Shown: positions 43,375-52,540 of the stretch, in pieces
Layout of the letters: the number at the start of each line of letters is the position of its first letter
Numbering within the stretch: the stretch's first letter is position 1
NCBI GenBank assembly: GCA_002794775.1
Contig: NBAY01000023.1
Span: 1-64,000 of the forward strand
DNA from: Porodaedalea pini
Taxonomy: Eukaryota > Basidiomycota > Agaricomycetes > Hymenochaetales > Hymenochaetaceae
Length of the DNA stretch: 64,000 nucleotides
Direction: 5' to 3'
The notes under the pieces: generated by a model
Told to the model about the DNA's origin: nothing
Databases searched by the model: none
What the model saw: only the letters and a program-made list of their open reading frames with translations
Made by a program: the position numbers and the translations under genes

Positions 43375-44931
43375 CAGACACCGACCCTCCAGATGACGAA
43401 AAACTATGAAGAATGGATCGACAATCAGTATGCTTTCATATTTGTAGCATACACTGAAGACATTCCTCCTGCTACCGACCCTCCCACCATTCCTCGGACA
43501 GTTGCAGCAGAATCGGCTGATCAAGAGTTGATAAAAATCAAGGAGTTTCTCAGCGACCCAAAGAAACCAGGAGACATGTCAGACAACGACTTTCGACACT
43601 TTGTAACAAAGGCAACTCGATTTTTCGTCGCAGATGGACAACTTTGGAGGAAACGATACTCGGGACCACACCAACTCGTACTCACACGAGATCACCGATT
43701 CTCGGTCATGCAGTCAGCACATGATGACCTGGGACACAAAGGATTCTTTTCAGTACAACTACGAATCCATGATCGATTTTGGTGGCCCATGATGAGTTCC
43801 GACATACATTGGTTCCTGAAGACATGTCACTTGTGCCAGACTCGGCAATTCACTCACGTACAAATCCCGCTGAATGTCCCAACACCAGCGCCACTATTCA
43901 CCAGGGTACACATAGACGTGATGCTCATGCCCAAATCAGGAGGATTCAGGTATATCGTCCAGGCAAGAGACTCGCTCACAGGCTACCCGGAATTCCGACT
44001 CTTACGCGCCGACAACTCAAGATCGATTGCCAACTTCATCTTCCAGGACATCATATGTCGATGGGGTTATGTACACGAGATCGTTTCAGACAATGGTCCA
44101 TCATTTGATGGCGAAGTAATCAGGATGTTGGCAAGATACGGAGTCCACAATATCCGAATCTCCCCCTATAACTCGAGAGCAAACGGAATCGTAGAGCGGC
44201 GCCACAGGGACCTTAGAGAAACACTGATGAAACTTGCTGGGAATGACGAAGCTCGATGGTCACAACATGCATACCATGCCATATGGGCGGAGAGGATCAC
44301 GATTCAGAAAGCAACAGGATATTCACCATACTACATGGTCCATGGAGTCCAGCCGATCCTTCCATTCGACCTGGCCGAACAAACGTACATGTCGCCAGTA
44401 TATACGTCGAAGGTATCCCAGTCGGAACTACTCACGGCACGAGCAAGGGCACTCCAGCATCGACCAGAAGACTTGAAACGAGTACACTCGGCAGTCATGC
44501 GCGCTCGCTTCAAATCAATCCAGCAATTCGAAAAACACTACCAAAACACGATCCGAGACTACGACTTTGGCCCTGGAGCCCTGGTTCTGGTTCGAAACTC
44601 ACGAATCGACACGGAACTAAGCCGGAAAGCCAAACCCAAATACCTCGGACCTATGGTAGTTGTTCGCTGAACAACTGGAGGATCGTACATACTCGCAGAA
44701 CTCACAGGCGCAGTCTCGGCACTACAATATGCAGCCTTTAGAGTTATCCCGTACCACCCCTGAGCCAACATATCAACCCCAGTCACCCAGATAGTTGAGC
44801 AAACCGATTCAGAACTCGATGATCTCGCCAACAAACATTCAAAAATCGAAGGGGAGGAGCTCGGTGCTGAGGATCGGCCACAACCAACAGAAATCCTCGA
44901 CACCGACTCTGGAACCGAATCTGAATCATGA
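43375..44931 (+). pseudogene. pol: Integrase of 13.6-kb element
   Basis: Continues pol in another frame: YEEWIDNQYAF, then the zinc finger HDDLGHKGFF...CHLCQTRQ (43720-43850). The D,D,E core has HIDVMLMPKSGGFRYIV, IVSDNGPSFDG, and RANGIVERRHRDLRETL (44170-44230). A long C-terminal part ends RKAKPKYLGPMVVV, then TGA at 44668-44670 and 44761-44763 in what is otherwise continuing sequence (GGSYILAEL, AFRVIPY), and an acidic tail to TGA 44929-44931. No chromodomain is seen. The region from 43375 to 44667 is undamaged. Confidence 0.85.
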
Positions 44932-45149
44932 TACCCCGTTATTCTCTTTAATATTCATACTCATTCCATTTCCTTTCATGCAACAAACCCCTACTCTCAA
45001 ACTTCAAAACTGCGAAATCCACGAAAAGCAGTACTTTACCGAGCCTGGAAGGAAAAGCCGAGTCTTATACTTCCATTGTAAAGCACAGTGTAACGTGGTA
45101 CCAACCATAGACTAAATTCCCTTAATAAATAACAAACACCAAAACTACC
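44932..45149. other. Convergent intergenic gap of the retroelement
   Basis: About 215 bp between the end of pol and the end of the antisense gene. It contains TTAATAAATAA near 45123, which could serve as 3'-end signal. Confidence 0.5.
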
Positions 45150-47247
45150 CTATTTTCTACCCTTCCCTTTTCCCTTCTTCTTCTTTTCCTTTTCTTCCTT
45201 CTCCTGTTCTTGAACGGTCCGATAGTTAATGAAAGATTCCTTGTCAAGGAAGGGCATAGGTGGCATCCAGTCCTCAACCTCCTCGTATTTGCTGAGACGA
45301 CACGTAAGCTCATCGACACGAGCCTCATACGCCTCAAGACGATGACGAATGGCGGCCTGGTGCTCACAAATCGACACACAAGACTCAGCGACATTCCTAG
45401 CCAACGCCCCGACCAGGACGTCGACGGAAGCCGCGTCTGAGTAATCAGGCATGTCGCCGAACTGCCAGACTGCGCCGCCGATACCGATCAGGTCCGCCAT
45501 GGAAAGCGCGAGAGGAGCGAGCTGGGTACCACCACACTGCCCGCGGAACCTCTCAAAGACGCAGCGCGCCTTATTCCATGAACAGCGGGTGCACCACCGA
45601 CTCTTGGGGACACCATCGCATGACGCGCCCGCGACAATGCAAGTATCGCAAGCGAGGGCAAACTGAACAGTCCGCCCTAGGTGTACCCCACCTCCGAGCA
45701 AATCCGGGTCCGGGCCATCAGAAACAGCCTCTTCGGGCTTCGCATCTCTCGCAGAGGATGCACCCGCAGCACGCGGAACCTTGGACAGACCAGGATGAGA
45801 AGGTCCTTCGTCGCCGCTGGATTCAACCACAACCAGCTTTTGCTTCGTCCCAGGCTTCGTAGGAGGGACGTTGGCTGCCACTGCCTCAGAACGCGTGCGC
45901 GAACCACCAACCTACATAGGAACAGTCAACCATGAAGATCAGGATCGGTACAGAAAGGAATGTTCACCTTCGTCACCTCACGCGGTATCTTCGTGGATGA
46001 GGTGCTTCCGCCGACTGTCGAAGGATCGGTTTTTACAGTCCCAGCCGGCACAGCCAGGAAAGGAGTGGCAGAAGTCCTATGAGGGGGCACGGTGGGCCCA
46101 CCAGTACCTCAACGAGACACGGCACTTGCATCTGAACCAGCTTGAGGCAGCGACACGGGAGAAACGACCTCCCTGCTTTCTGCTCCCGAACGCACGAGGA
46201 CAGGACGAGGGTGAGGCTGACGCGTACGCGATCCACGATAGGGCAGAGGCGGAATCGACTGAGTAGGAGCGGAAGGGATCGCAGACGAAACCGGCAGAGG
46301 AGGACCGACCATACATTGGAGTCGCCCCTGGAGCTCCTCGTCTGTCGCTGTAGGATACAGCGCACGCAACGACTCACGCACACCCCTCAGTTTTGCCATG
46401 CGCTCCTCCTTTTCCCGAGCCTGTTTGGCCACCAGGAGATCTGTATGCTCGATCCAGAATCGCGCCTCCTCTGCAGCCTGTTTGGCATGCTCAGCGTCCT
46501 CACGAGCCTGACGCTCTACCCTCTCCTGGGCCTCAGCAGCAGCGCGTGCACGCTCAGCAGCAATGAGCTTGCGTTTGCGCTTACGCTCGGCCACCTTCTC
46601 CTCCTCCTCAGCAATAAGGGACCGGAGACGCTTGGGCAGCGTCTCCTCGGTCGCGTTCTCCACTGCCTCCTCAGCCTCAGTCCGGAACACGTCCAAAAGG
46701 ATGTCCATCGCGGTAAACGAGACATGGGTGGCTTTTGCGTGCTCGGAAACGCCATCCCATGCGGTAGAAAGGGAGCGCTAGAAAAGGGGTATCAGAAGCA
46801 AAAACAAGAAAACAAAAACAAGCGGCGCACCCAAGTAGCCCGTACATACGCCATCGCCTCCTCACGAGCCTCTTCACTCGACTTCTCGAGATCGTCGAGA
46901 GCCGAGTTGAAGTCTTCCATACGTGACAAGAAAGGATCACGCTGGACGAGACTCGGCACAACAGACTCGGCAGGGGAGACACCAACTTCACCGGCAGGTT
47001 CTCCCTCTCCGCCCACTTCTCCGCCCAACGAGGACGACGGTAGCTGCAACGGACGCGGGAGATCTGCGCCGACGAGCGCGCCTCCCACGTCTCAGTTGCC
47101 ATTGTCAGTTTCCTGCAAAAAACCAGGGGCTGCTGGCGCGTGATTGCTAGCCCCCAACTTCTCCTGTGGCGGTGTCGAAGAACCCCCTGCATCCTTGGGA
47201 GACACGGGGGTGCACGGGATGGTATCGGGAGTCGTAGCGTTGTCCAT
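45150..47247 (-). CDS. Antisense accessory gene: coiled-coil protein with Zn2Cys6-type cluster
   Basis: Exons 47247-46846, 46777-45968 and 45911-45150 joined by two GT-AG introns (46778-46845, 68 nt; 45912-45967, 56 nt). All exon lengths are multiples of three, giving 658 codons. N-terminal start MDNATTPDTIPCTPV; then an acidic segment; then a long charged helix rich in Glu, Arg and Ala (AERKRKRKLIAAERARAAAE and what follows) that should form a coiled coil; a Pro/Ser linker; and near 45680-45590 the cysteine array CDTCIVAGASC...CTRCSWNKARC, spaced CX2CX6CX8CX2CX6C as in fungal Gal4-type zinc clusters. A second helix follows and a Lys-rich end (KKKKGKGKGRK) suited to nuclear import. Two in-frame TGA codons (47092-47094, 46109-46111) interrupt this copy. 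Role unknown; DNA binding or element regulation is inference. Confidence 0.7.
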
Positions 47248-48016
47248 TGAATGGGTAAGGTGAGACGGAGGAGGTGGTAGTAAAAAGTAGAGGGGGGGCA
47301 CGTTTCGAAAACTACGATGATCTTTACCAACAGGAATCACACCCCCACGTTACTGGACCAGAACAAGCGCCGTGATTGCACTCGAGAAGCACGACATGGA
47401 ACCCGGTCATTTCAAGATCACCAAAGCGCCCGAAACGGTTCTCGACGATCACACACCTCAAAAGCCAATCACACGCAGATCCAGACCACACCAAATACAG
47501 TACGAACCCGCCGATCACTCACAACAAACCCAGGCACACACCGAACACCAGCAGCCAACTGTAAGCCCGCTCCTACCAAAAGGGGACCCCGAGGCACGCA
47601 ACACACAAATACTCAACGGAAAACGAACACCAAAGAAGATAACTACGCCGAACCAGGACCACCAAACAAAAATCACAACCGGCAATACAGAGACACGGAC
47701 CGGTACCAAACACATAAAACACGAAACATTGGACTAAAAAGACACCCAAATCTGCCAATCGACCGGCCGCCGACCACGAGAAAATGACACCATCACTGTC
47801 ACAAATCACCCACCGAAGGACCAACCGAAGCATGCGAATGAATCGCCCGAAACACGCAACGAATGCGAACTCTGCCGACTGATGGCATGACCAATACAGA
47901 GAGGTCCACCCGATACAGACACACAAACGACTCAGGCGACGCAACTGTCCTTAAAAAGACACGACATTACTGAAAGCGACAAAAAGAAAAAGAAACAACA
48001 TCCGACCCTGCCCACA
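47248..48016. other. Divergent intergenic region of accessory module
   Basis: Lies between the antisense gene and the first sense accessory ORF, so it could hold divergent promoters. Gln/Thr/Lys-rich frames (such as 47372-47737) are low complexity with no motif; I do not call them genes. Confidence 0.45.
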
Positions 48017-48895
48017 ATGGAAAGTACCGACATCACCCCTCCCCACGCGATTGTCCTCAAGGGCATGGTGCGCTGCATGCCCAACCCGATGCCTGGCGAC
48101 CTTGCACTGGCCAACCCTCGCCCGACCAGGGTCTCGCAGATAGTCGTGTACGACCCGGCAATGACCTCATTCGCCAAGTTCGTGGTGGAACTACTGTTCG
48201 CATTCGATAAGCTCACGCCCACAGACCCGACTCTGATATACATGGCCTATACGTTCTGCACACCTGAAATACAAGAGCGACTCTCGCAGTCACCCGCACT
48301 CGCTGGAGGTTTGTGGTCTCAATTCTGCACCGCAGTCGCCATAGCCAGCCCCGACTGCGAGGGGCTCACACAACTCGCGTACAAAGAAGTATACCGCACA
48401 GTGTTCAGATGGATCGCGAGCAGGAAGGCGACCTCCTACGAATCAGCCCTGACCCTCTCTCGGTTCAACGCCACAGCAACGGTGTCCTACGTCCAACCGG
48501 CATACCTCAGCCAACTGTACAAAGCCTGGGAATCGCTGATTTCTGCAGAAGCTGAGCAGGCCGACTTCGCAGTAATGCTCGAAGACGCCGAGCAGGAGTG
48601 TACAGCACGCGAAGCACAACAATCGGCCCTTCAGGAAACAGCGATCTCAATGGCCTGCCTTGCCGAAACCGCTCGGGAACAAGCCATCAAAGCCCACGAA
48701 CTACTCTCACAGTTAGTCGGTCAACTCAACGAGCACCACATTGTACCAATCAACCTAGGCGAGCACATGAACTTGATCACGTCGTGGAACGACTTCAATG
48801 TGACATTCGCAGCCGAGTATGGAAGGATCGCACAGGAAGGATCAGCTATGACGGACAGGGAGGCTAAAGCCGAACACCTGGTGCATTTCTCTTGA
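48017..48895 (+). CDS. Sense accessory ORF 1, unknown function
   Basis: An intact 292-codon frame, ATG in a good context (ACAATGG) to TGA. N-terminal third: IVLKGMVRCMPNPMPGDLAL and FAKFVVELLFAFDKL, a mixed alpha/beta-looking stretch. The middle is helical (LAYKEVYRTVFRWIASRK). Residues about 180-245 are a probable coiled coil (EQADFAVMLEDAEQECTARE, LAETAREQAIKAHELLSQLV). No transmembrane or signal sequence is visible, so it is not an envelope-like protein. It is intact while most of gag-pol is not. Family not recognised. Confidence 0.65.
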   Translation: MESTDITPPHAIVLKGMVRCMPNPMPGDLALANPRPTRVSQIVVYDPAMTSFAKFVVELLFAFDKLTPTDPTLIYMAYTFCTPEIQERLSQSPALAGGLWSQFCTAVAIASPDCEGLTQLAYKEVYRTVFRWIASRKATSYESALTLSRFNATATVSYVQPAYLSQLYKAWESLISAEAEQADFAVMLEDAEQECTAREAQQSALQETAISMACLAETAREQAIKAHELLSQLVGQLNEHHIVPINLGEHMNLITSWNDFNVTFAAEYGRIAQEGSAMTDREAKAEHLVHFS

Positions 48896-49078
48896 AACCC
48901 CCCTGACTCAAACGCCTCATGTTACATTAGGCAAAATAGAGTACCCCTCCATTCCTTTAATAACAAAGAACCCCGTTTCGTATGACAACAGACACCGACC
49001 CTCTCTATTTTACTTTCTCTCTGCCCAAATTTTTTTTTCTTACACCGAACATCGCACCAATTAATAACTCCGAGTCTC

Positions 49079-49087
49079 TATAAAATA
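49079..49087 (+). promoter_or_regulatory. TATA-like box inside the retroelement
   Basis: TATAAAATA about 100 bp upstream of the second sense accessory ORF, followed by pyrimidine-rich sequence; it may be an internal promoter. Confidence 0.45.
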
Positions 49088-49184
49088 CCCCCTCCTTTTC
49101 GTTCATTTAGAATCATCCGCTCTACGATATCCCCCTCTTGAATAATTCAACTTTGTCTTTCTTCACTTCTACCCTTCACCGACC

Positions 49185-49736
49185 ATGTGCTCAGACCGAA
49201 CCAGCACCGAGTCTTTCTATGACAACCGAATCCTGTGCCCGGATGACATACGAGGGGTCCACAACTGGTCAATATCATTCACACTCACCGTCGCACGCCA
49301 TCACTCGTGTCAGGCCACTCTCGAGGACGTCCTACGCCACTCCGGATCTCACCAGTGCTTCTGGTGCTCGATCGCCAAGCCTGGCATGAAGGTGCACGAG
49401 TTCTTCCTGCGCCTGTACATGGCGATCGACATCCAGTTCTGACCCTGACCGACCCTGATCAATAACCACACCAAGTATGTCATCAATCAAGGGCTGGAAC
49501 TCCCAGTCAACCAGTATCTACATTCAGCGGTGACACACGACCTGATCCGGATCGCAATTATCCCGTGGCACCCGGACCTACAGACGAGCATACACCACCC
49601 AGCCCCGTCAGTCCAACTCGAGAACCTCCGTGACATGGTCGCGCAACAATTAGCGCACATCACAAAACTCCAGGGTGCGATTTTGGCATTGATCGGTGAA
49701 CCGTCAACCTCTTCATCTTCTTCTTCGCACCACTAA
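49185..49736 (+). pseudogene. Sense accessory ORF 2, TGA-interrupted
   Basis: One frame of 183 codons from ATG 49185 (MCSDRTSTESFYDNRILCPD) to TAA 49734-49736, broken by TGA at 49440-49442 and 49446-49448. The first part contains CQATLEDVLRHSGSHQCFWC (four cysteines and histidines, possible metal site). The second has WHPDLQTSIHHPAPSVQLEN and a helix DMVAQQLAHITKLQGAILAL, then a Ser-rich end. No recognised family. Continuity of composition across the stops suggests one original protein. Confidence 0.45.
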
Positions 49737-49841
49737 ATACCACAGAACGCACCGAACCTCGCCCATTACACATTCTTTAATGTCCAATTCAACCCCTTCT
49801 CATGTACACCACAAACACCTTTTTTCTGGCCCCCCGGGAGA

Positions 49842-50669
49842 TGTAGCGATTAACTATCGCCTACGCGCCAGCCGAGTCTTTCCGCCCTCACTTACACTAC
49901 TCCTTTGACTCCCTTTACCGGCCGCCAAACATTACCATTTATTCATTCGTAATCGGCGGCCTACTCTTTATTATTAATTCTTGGTATGGACACGATCGGA
50001 CGGACGGATGTCGTACGAACTCGATCAGCACATGGACAACCGACTCTCGTGGGCACAGGTGGAAGGACTTAGGGGAGTAGGACAAGGATGTGGGATACAG
50101 TTGTGCAGTGGTGGGAGACGAGAGAGCAGGTTGGGCACTACAATATCACTCCACGATGATCGGCTGCGTGATGTGCGCAGGCCGATCACCGACTCACCTT
50201 CACATCTGTTCACACAGACTCGGCCGAGTCCTGCACCGCTTTCTCTGCTTCAGTTTAGTATAAATTCACGGTAGTTTGTACACACACAGACACGGAGACA
50301 CGGACACAGACACACACAGTACAGAAGACAGACAGTCCCCTCTCCACCTCTAGACCGCAATCTACTACATGCATTACTACGCACTACTTGCCCGACTCTT
50401 GTTCTGAAAACAGTATACACCGACTCTCAGAACTCCATCACCCAATCACCGAACGCCCTCGGCCGCTGCCTCAAGTGCCGATTTTACCCACCCGAGTCTT
50501 GGTCTAACTGGAATCCCGCAGGTATCCGTATCGCCAAGTCTTCATATCTCGAACCTCGTTCTACTTAGGTTGTCCCTCTCAGTATACCGAGTCACCGCAG
50601 TCCCCCTTGGGTCAAACACAAGCGCTAGCCCAGATCACCCTTCGGATTGGAAGAGTCTGCACCCCTACA
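49842..50669 (+). repeat. Right LTR of 13.6-kb element
   Basis: 828 bp, TATA box at 50259-50265. Differences from the left LTR are clustered toward both ends, and the right copy shows CpA where the left has CpG at five of them. Confidence 0.95.
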
Positions 50670-51743
50670 GTAGCAGTGAAGATTCAGAAGAGGGAGATCG
50701 TGCAGCAGGTGGGCTGGGACTTGTGGGCTTTTGGTGCGGTAATGTACCTCTACGACTATTTTTTCGAGCTTCCCCTCTACCCAATGGTGCCCTACATCTC
50801 TCAGCGCCTTCAGCTAGAGACCGACTTCACGAACGAAGCCGGTAATGCAGAACGTACAGCCGCACGTGTAGAGTCAGATTCCCACCTGCGCGGCCGCGTA
50901 TACATACTGAAAGTCGACCATGAACTTACAACATGCAGGGTGATGACGGCAGAATGGATCGATGGAGTCCGAATCTCAGACAAAGATGCCATGACCTCGC
51001 CAGGCGGTCTCGGTATTCGGCTTGCAGATGTCATGCAAACAGCCATCGATCTCTTCTCTGCACAAATCTTCCTCTGGGGAGACGTGCATTGCGATCCGCA
51101 CCCAGGAAACATACTCGTGCGACGGCGGCCTTCCGGTGCGCCTCAACTTGTACTTCTTGACCACGGGCTCTATGTGCATTTGGATCCATCCTTTCAGCGT
51201 GAGTACGCCAGGTTCTGGACGGCATTAATGGCCTTCGACAACCGCACACTGCAGAGCATCGCCGCGGGCTGGGGCATACGCGATACCGATGCATTCGCGA
51301 GCGCGACGCTCATGCGGCCGTATGCGGGCAGCGGACAGCGGACCGCGGAGATGCTTTCCACATTGCCCGAGGGGGCCAATGAGGCTACGCACGCGTTCGC
51401 AATGCAGCAGCGCATGCGGTCGAGCTTGCGGGAGATCCTTGGTGACGAGCGCATCTGGCCACGCGCACTGCTGTTCCTCGGGCGCACCATACGCATATTA
51501 CAGGCGGACAACCAGATGCTTGGGAGTCCTGTTAACAGAGTAAAAATTATGGCCCTGTGTGCGTCGCGCACGCTCGTGGACGACACGGATCTGCCGCTCC
51601 GAACACGCATGCGCCAATGGTTGCGCCATCTTGTATTCTGCGCTGTGCTGCTATTGAGCGATGTCGTCTTCTATGCGAGCCGCGTCCACCAGGTTTTCGG
51701 GTGGGGAGAAGGGATGGAGAGCGATATGGAGAAGGCCATGTGA
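50670..51743 (+). CDS. ABC1/ADCK1-like mitochondrial kinase, 3' part
   Basis: Continues the gene begun at 36459; 50670-50673 is the right copy of the GTAG duplication. It begins at the catalytic-lysine motif VAVKIQKRE, then FTNEAGNAERTAA, MTAEWIDGVRISD, the catalytic loop GDVHCDPHPGNILVRR near 51080, and the metal-binding LLDHGLYVHLD (the DFG equivalent). The C-terminal half is helical with a hydrophobic segment (LVFCAVLLLSDVVFYAS) near the end, and stops at TGA 51741-51743. DHGLY rather than DFG-type wording points to the ADCK1/Mcp2 branch. No frameshift or stop is seen on either side of the insertion, so the gene was intact until the element landed. Confidence 0.88.
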   Translation, partial: VAVKIQKREIVQQVGWDLWAFGAVMYLYDYFFELPLYPMVPYISQRLQLETDFTNEAGNAERTAARVESDSHLRGRVYILKVDHELTTCRVMTAEWIDGVRISDKDAMTSPGGLGIRLADVMQTAIDLFSAQIFLWGDVHCDPHPGNILVRRRPSGAPQLVLLDHGLYVHLDPSFQREYARFWTALMAFDNRTLQSIAAGWGIRDTDAFASATLMRPYAGSGQRTAEMLSTLPEGANEATHAFAMQQRMRSSLREILGDERIWPRALLFLGRTIRILQADNQMLGSPVNRVKIMALCASRTLVDDTDLPLRTRMRQWLRHLVFCAVLLLSDVVFYASRVHQVFGWGEGMESDMEKAM

Positions 51744-51981
51744 GAGCTCGCGAAGAGTACGTTTGGCGTGGAGCTCAATCATGATTTGTTCGACGGCTAG
51801 TGAGAAGACGATAAACACCTTAAATTATTCTGCTATGTTAATACTTGCAGCATGTTAATCCTAGACACGCATATGTATTATGATTCATACTTAATGCCCT
51901 ACTTGGTTCCTAGGTACCACTCAGTAACAGAGGCATTATTAATCATCTTCTGTCAGGTCTGCATTGTCGTCATGTTGTAAG
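51744..51981. other. Intergenic, no feature seen
   Basis: 3' flank of the kinase gene; probably includes its polyadenylation region. Confidence 0.5.
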
Positions 51982-52204
51982 CACTTCAGGTACCCCTTTT
52001 ACCCAGACCTCTTAGGTGTAACTTAGCCCAATTGAGTTACACCTAAAGGTGCCTGTCCTGATATGTATATATATAGTCTGGGATGTCCCAGGGCAGGGGA
52101 TGTTCCTGTAAGTTAATACCTATTAGCGCAGTTACCATAGGGCTGTCCCTCTGTTGTCACTGGGTGCCAGGGGGACTTTTCACTGGGATTTCCCAGGTAA
52201 TTTC
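51982..52204 (-). repeat. Repeat R, copy 2
   Basis: Inverted relative to the copy at 31441-31626. Contains a perfect 12-bp stem TTAGGTGTAACT (52012-52023) / AGTTACACCTAA (52035-52046) around an 11-base loop holding CCCAATTG. Confidence 0.65.
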
Positions 52205-52540
52205 AACCTAGTTTTATATTAAAAAATTGATATTTTAGGGCATAACATAATAGCTTATCTGTTCAATGGATAACTCATTTGTGAGTCTATCCGTTCATCA
52301 ATTGTTCACCTTACATAATGGACACAGGCCCGTCTTCTCTTAGACATGAACTGTTCTTTGTTATGCCGAAAACAATACTCTTACCCGAACAGCCCATAAT
52401 GCAACAATTGAACCGTTCTTCTCGTAGAATATATACTTAATTGTAGTCAGACAGTAACAAATATATTGAATTTACTGAACTGTTCTTCTCACGGTGTCAG
52501 ACATTTATTAATAAATCTGTTGAACTGTTCACGAGACAGG
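52205..52540. other. AT-rich spacer with short repeats
   Basis: Three or four variants of GAACTGTTCTTCTC / GAACCGTTCTTCTCG recur between 52340 and 52490. No gene seen. Confidence 0.5.

Larger units (their letters stand above)
37039..50669 (+). mobile_element. 13.6-kb LTR retroelement with accessory genes
   Basis: Two 828-bp LTRs bound 11,975 bp of internal sequence. Order: candidate primer site, gag, protease, RT-RNase H (YIDD type), integrase, then about 4.9 kb not needed for a simple Gypsy element. That stretch holds an antisense three-exon gene (45150-47247) and two sense frames (48017-48895, 49185-49736). The LTRs differ at 8 sites. Gag and pol carry about eight in-frame TGA codons, so this copy is not autonomous. 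It lies inside the ABC1 kinase coding sequence. Confidence 0.92.

Noticed and set aside
46142..47143. A 333-codon plus-strand frame opposite the antisense gene
   Set aside because: It has low-complexity, codon-shadow composition with no motif, while the minus strand gives three exons with good splice sites, a coiled coil and a Zn2Cys6-type array. I treat it as a shadow.
297..49736. Reassignment of TGA as a sense codon in these elements
   Set aside because: TGA is also the natural end of intact frames here (ABC1 kinase, sense accessory ORF 1), and CpG-type transitions between the LTRs explain the stops more simply.
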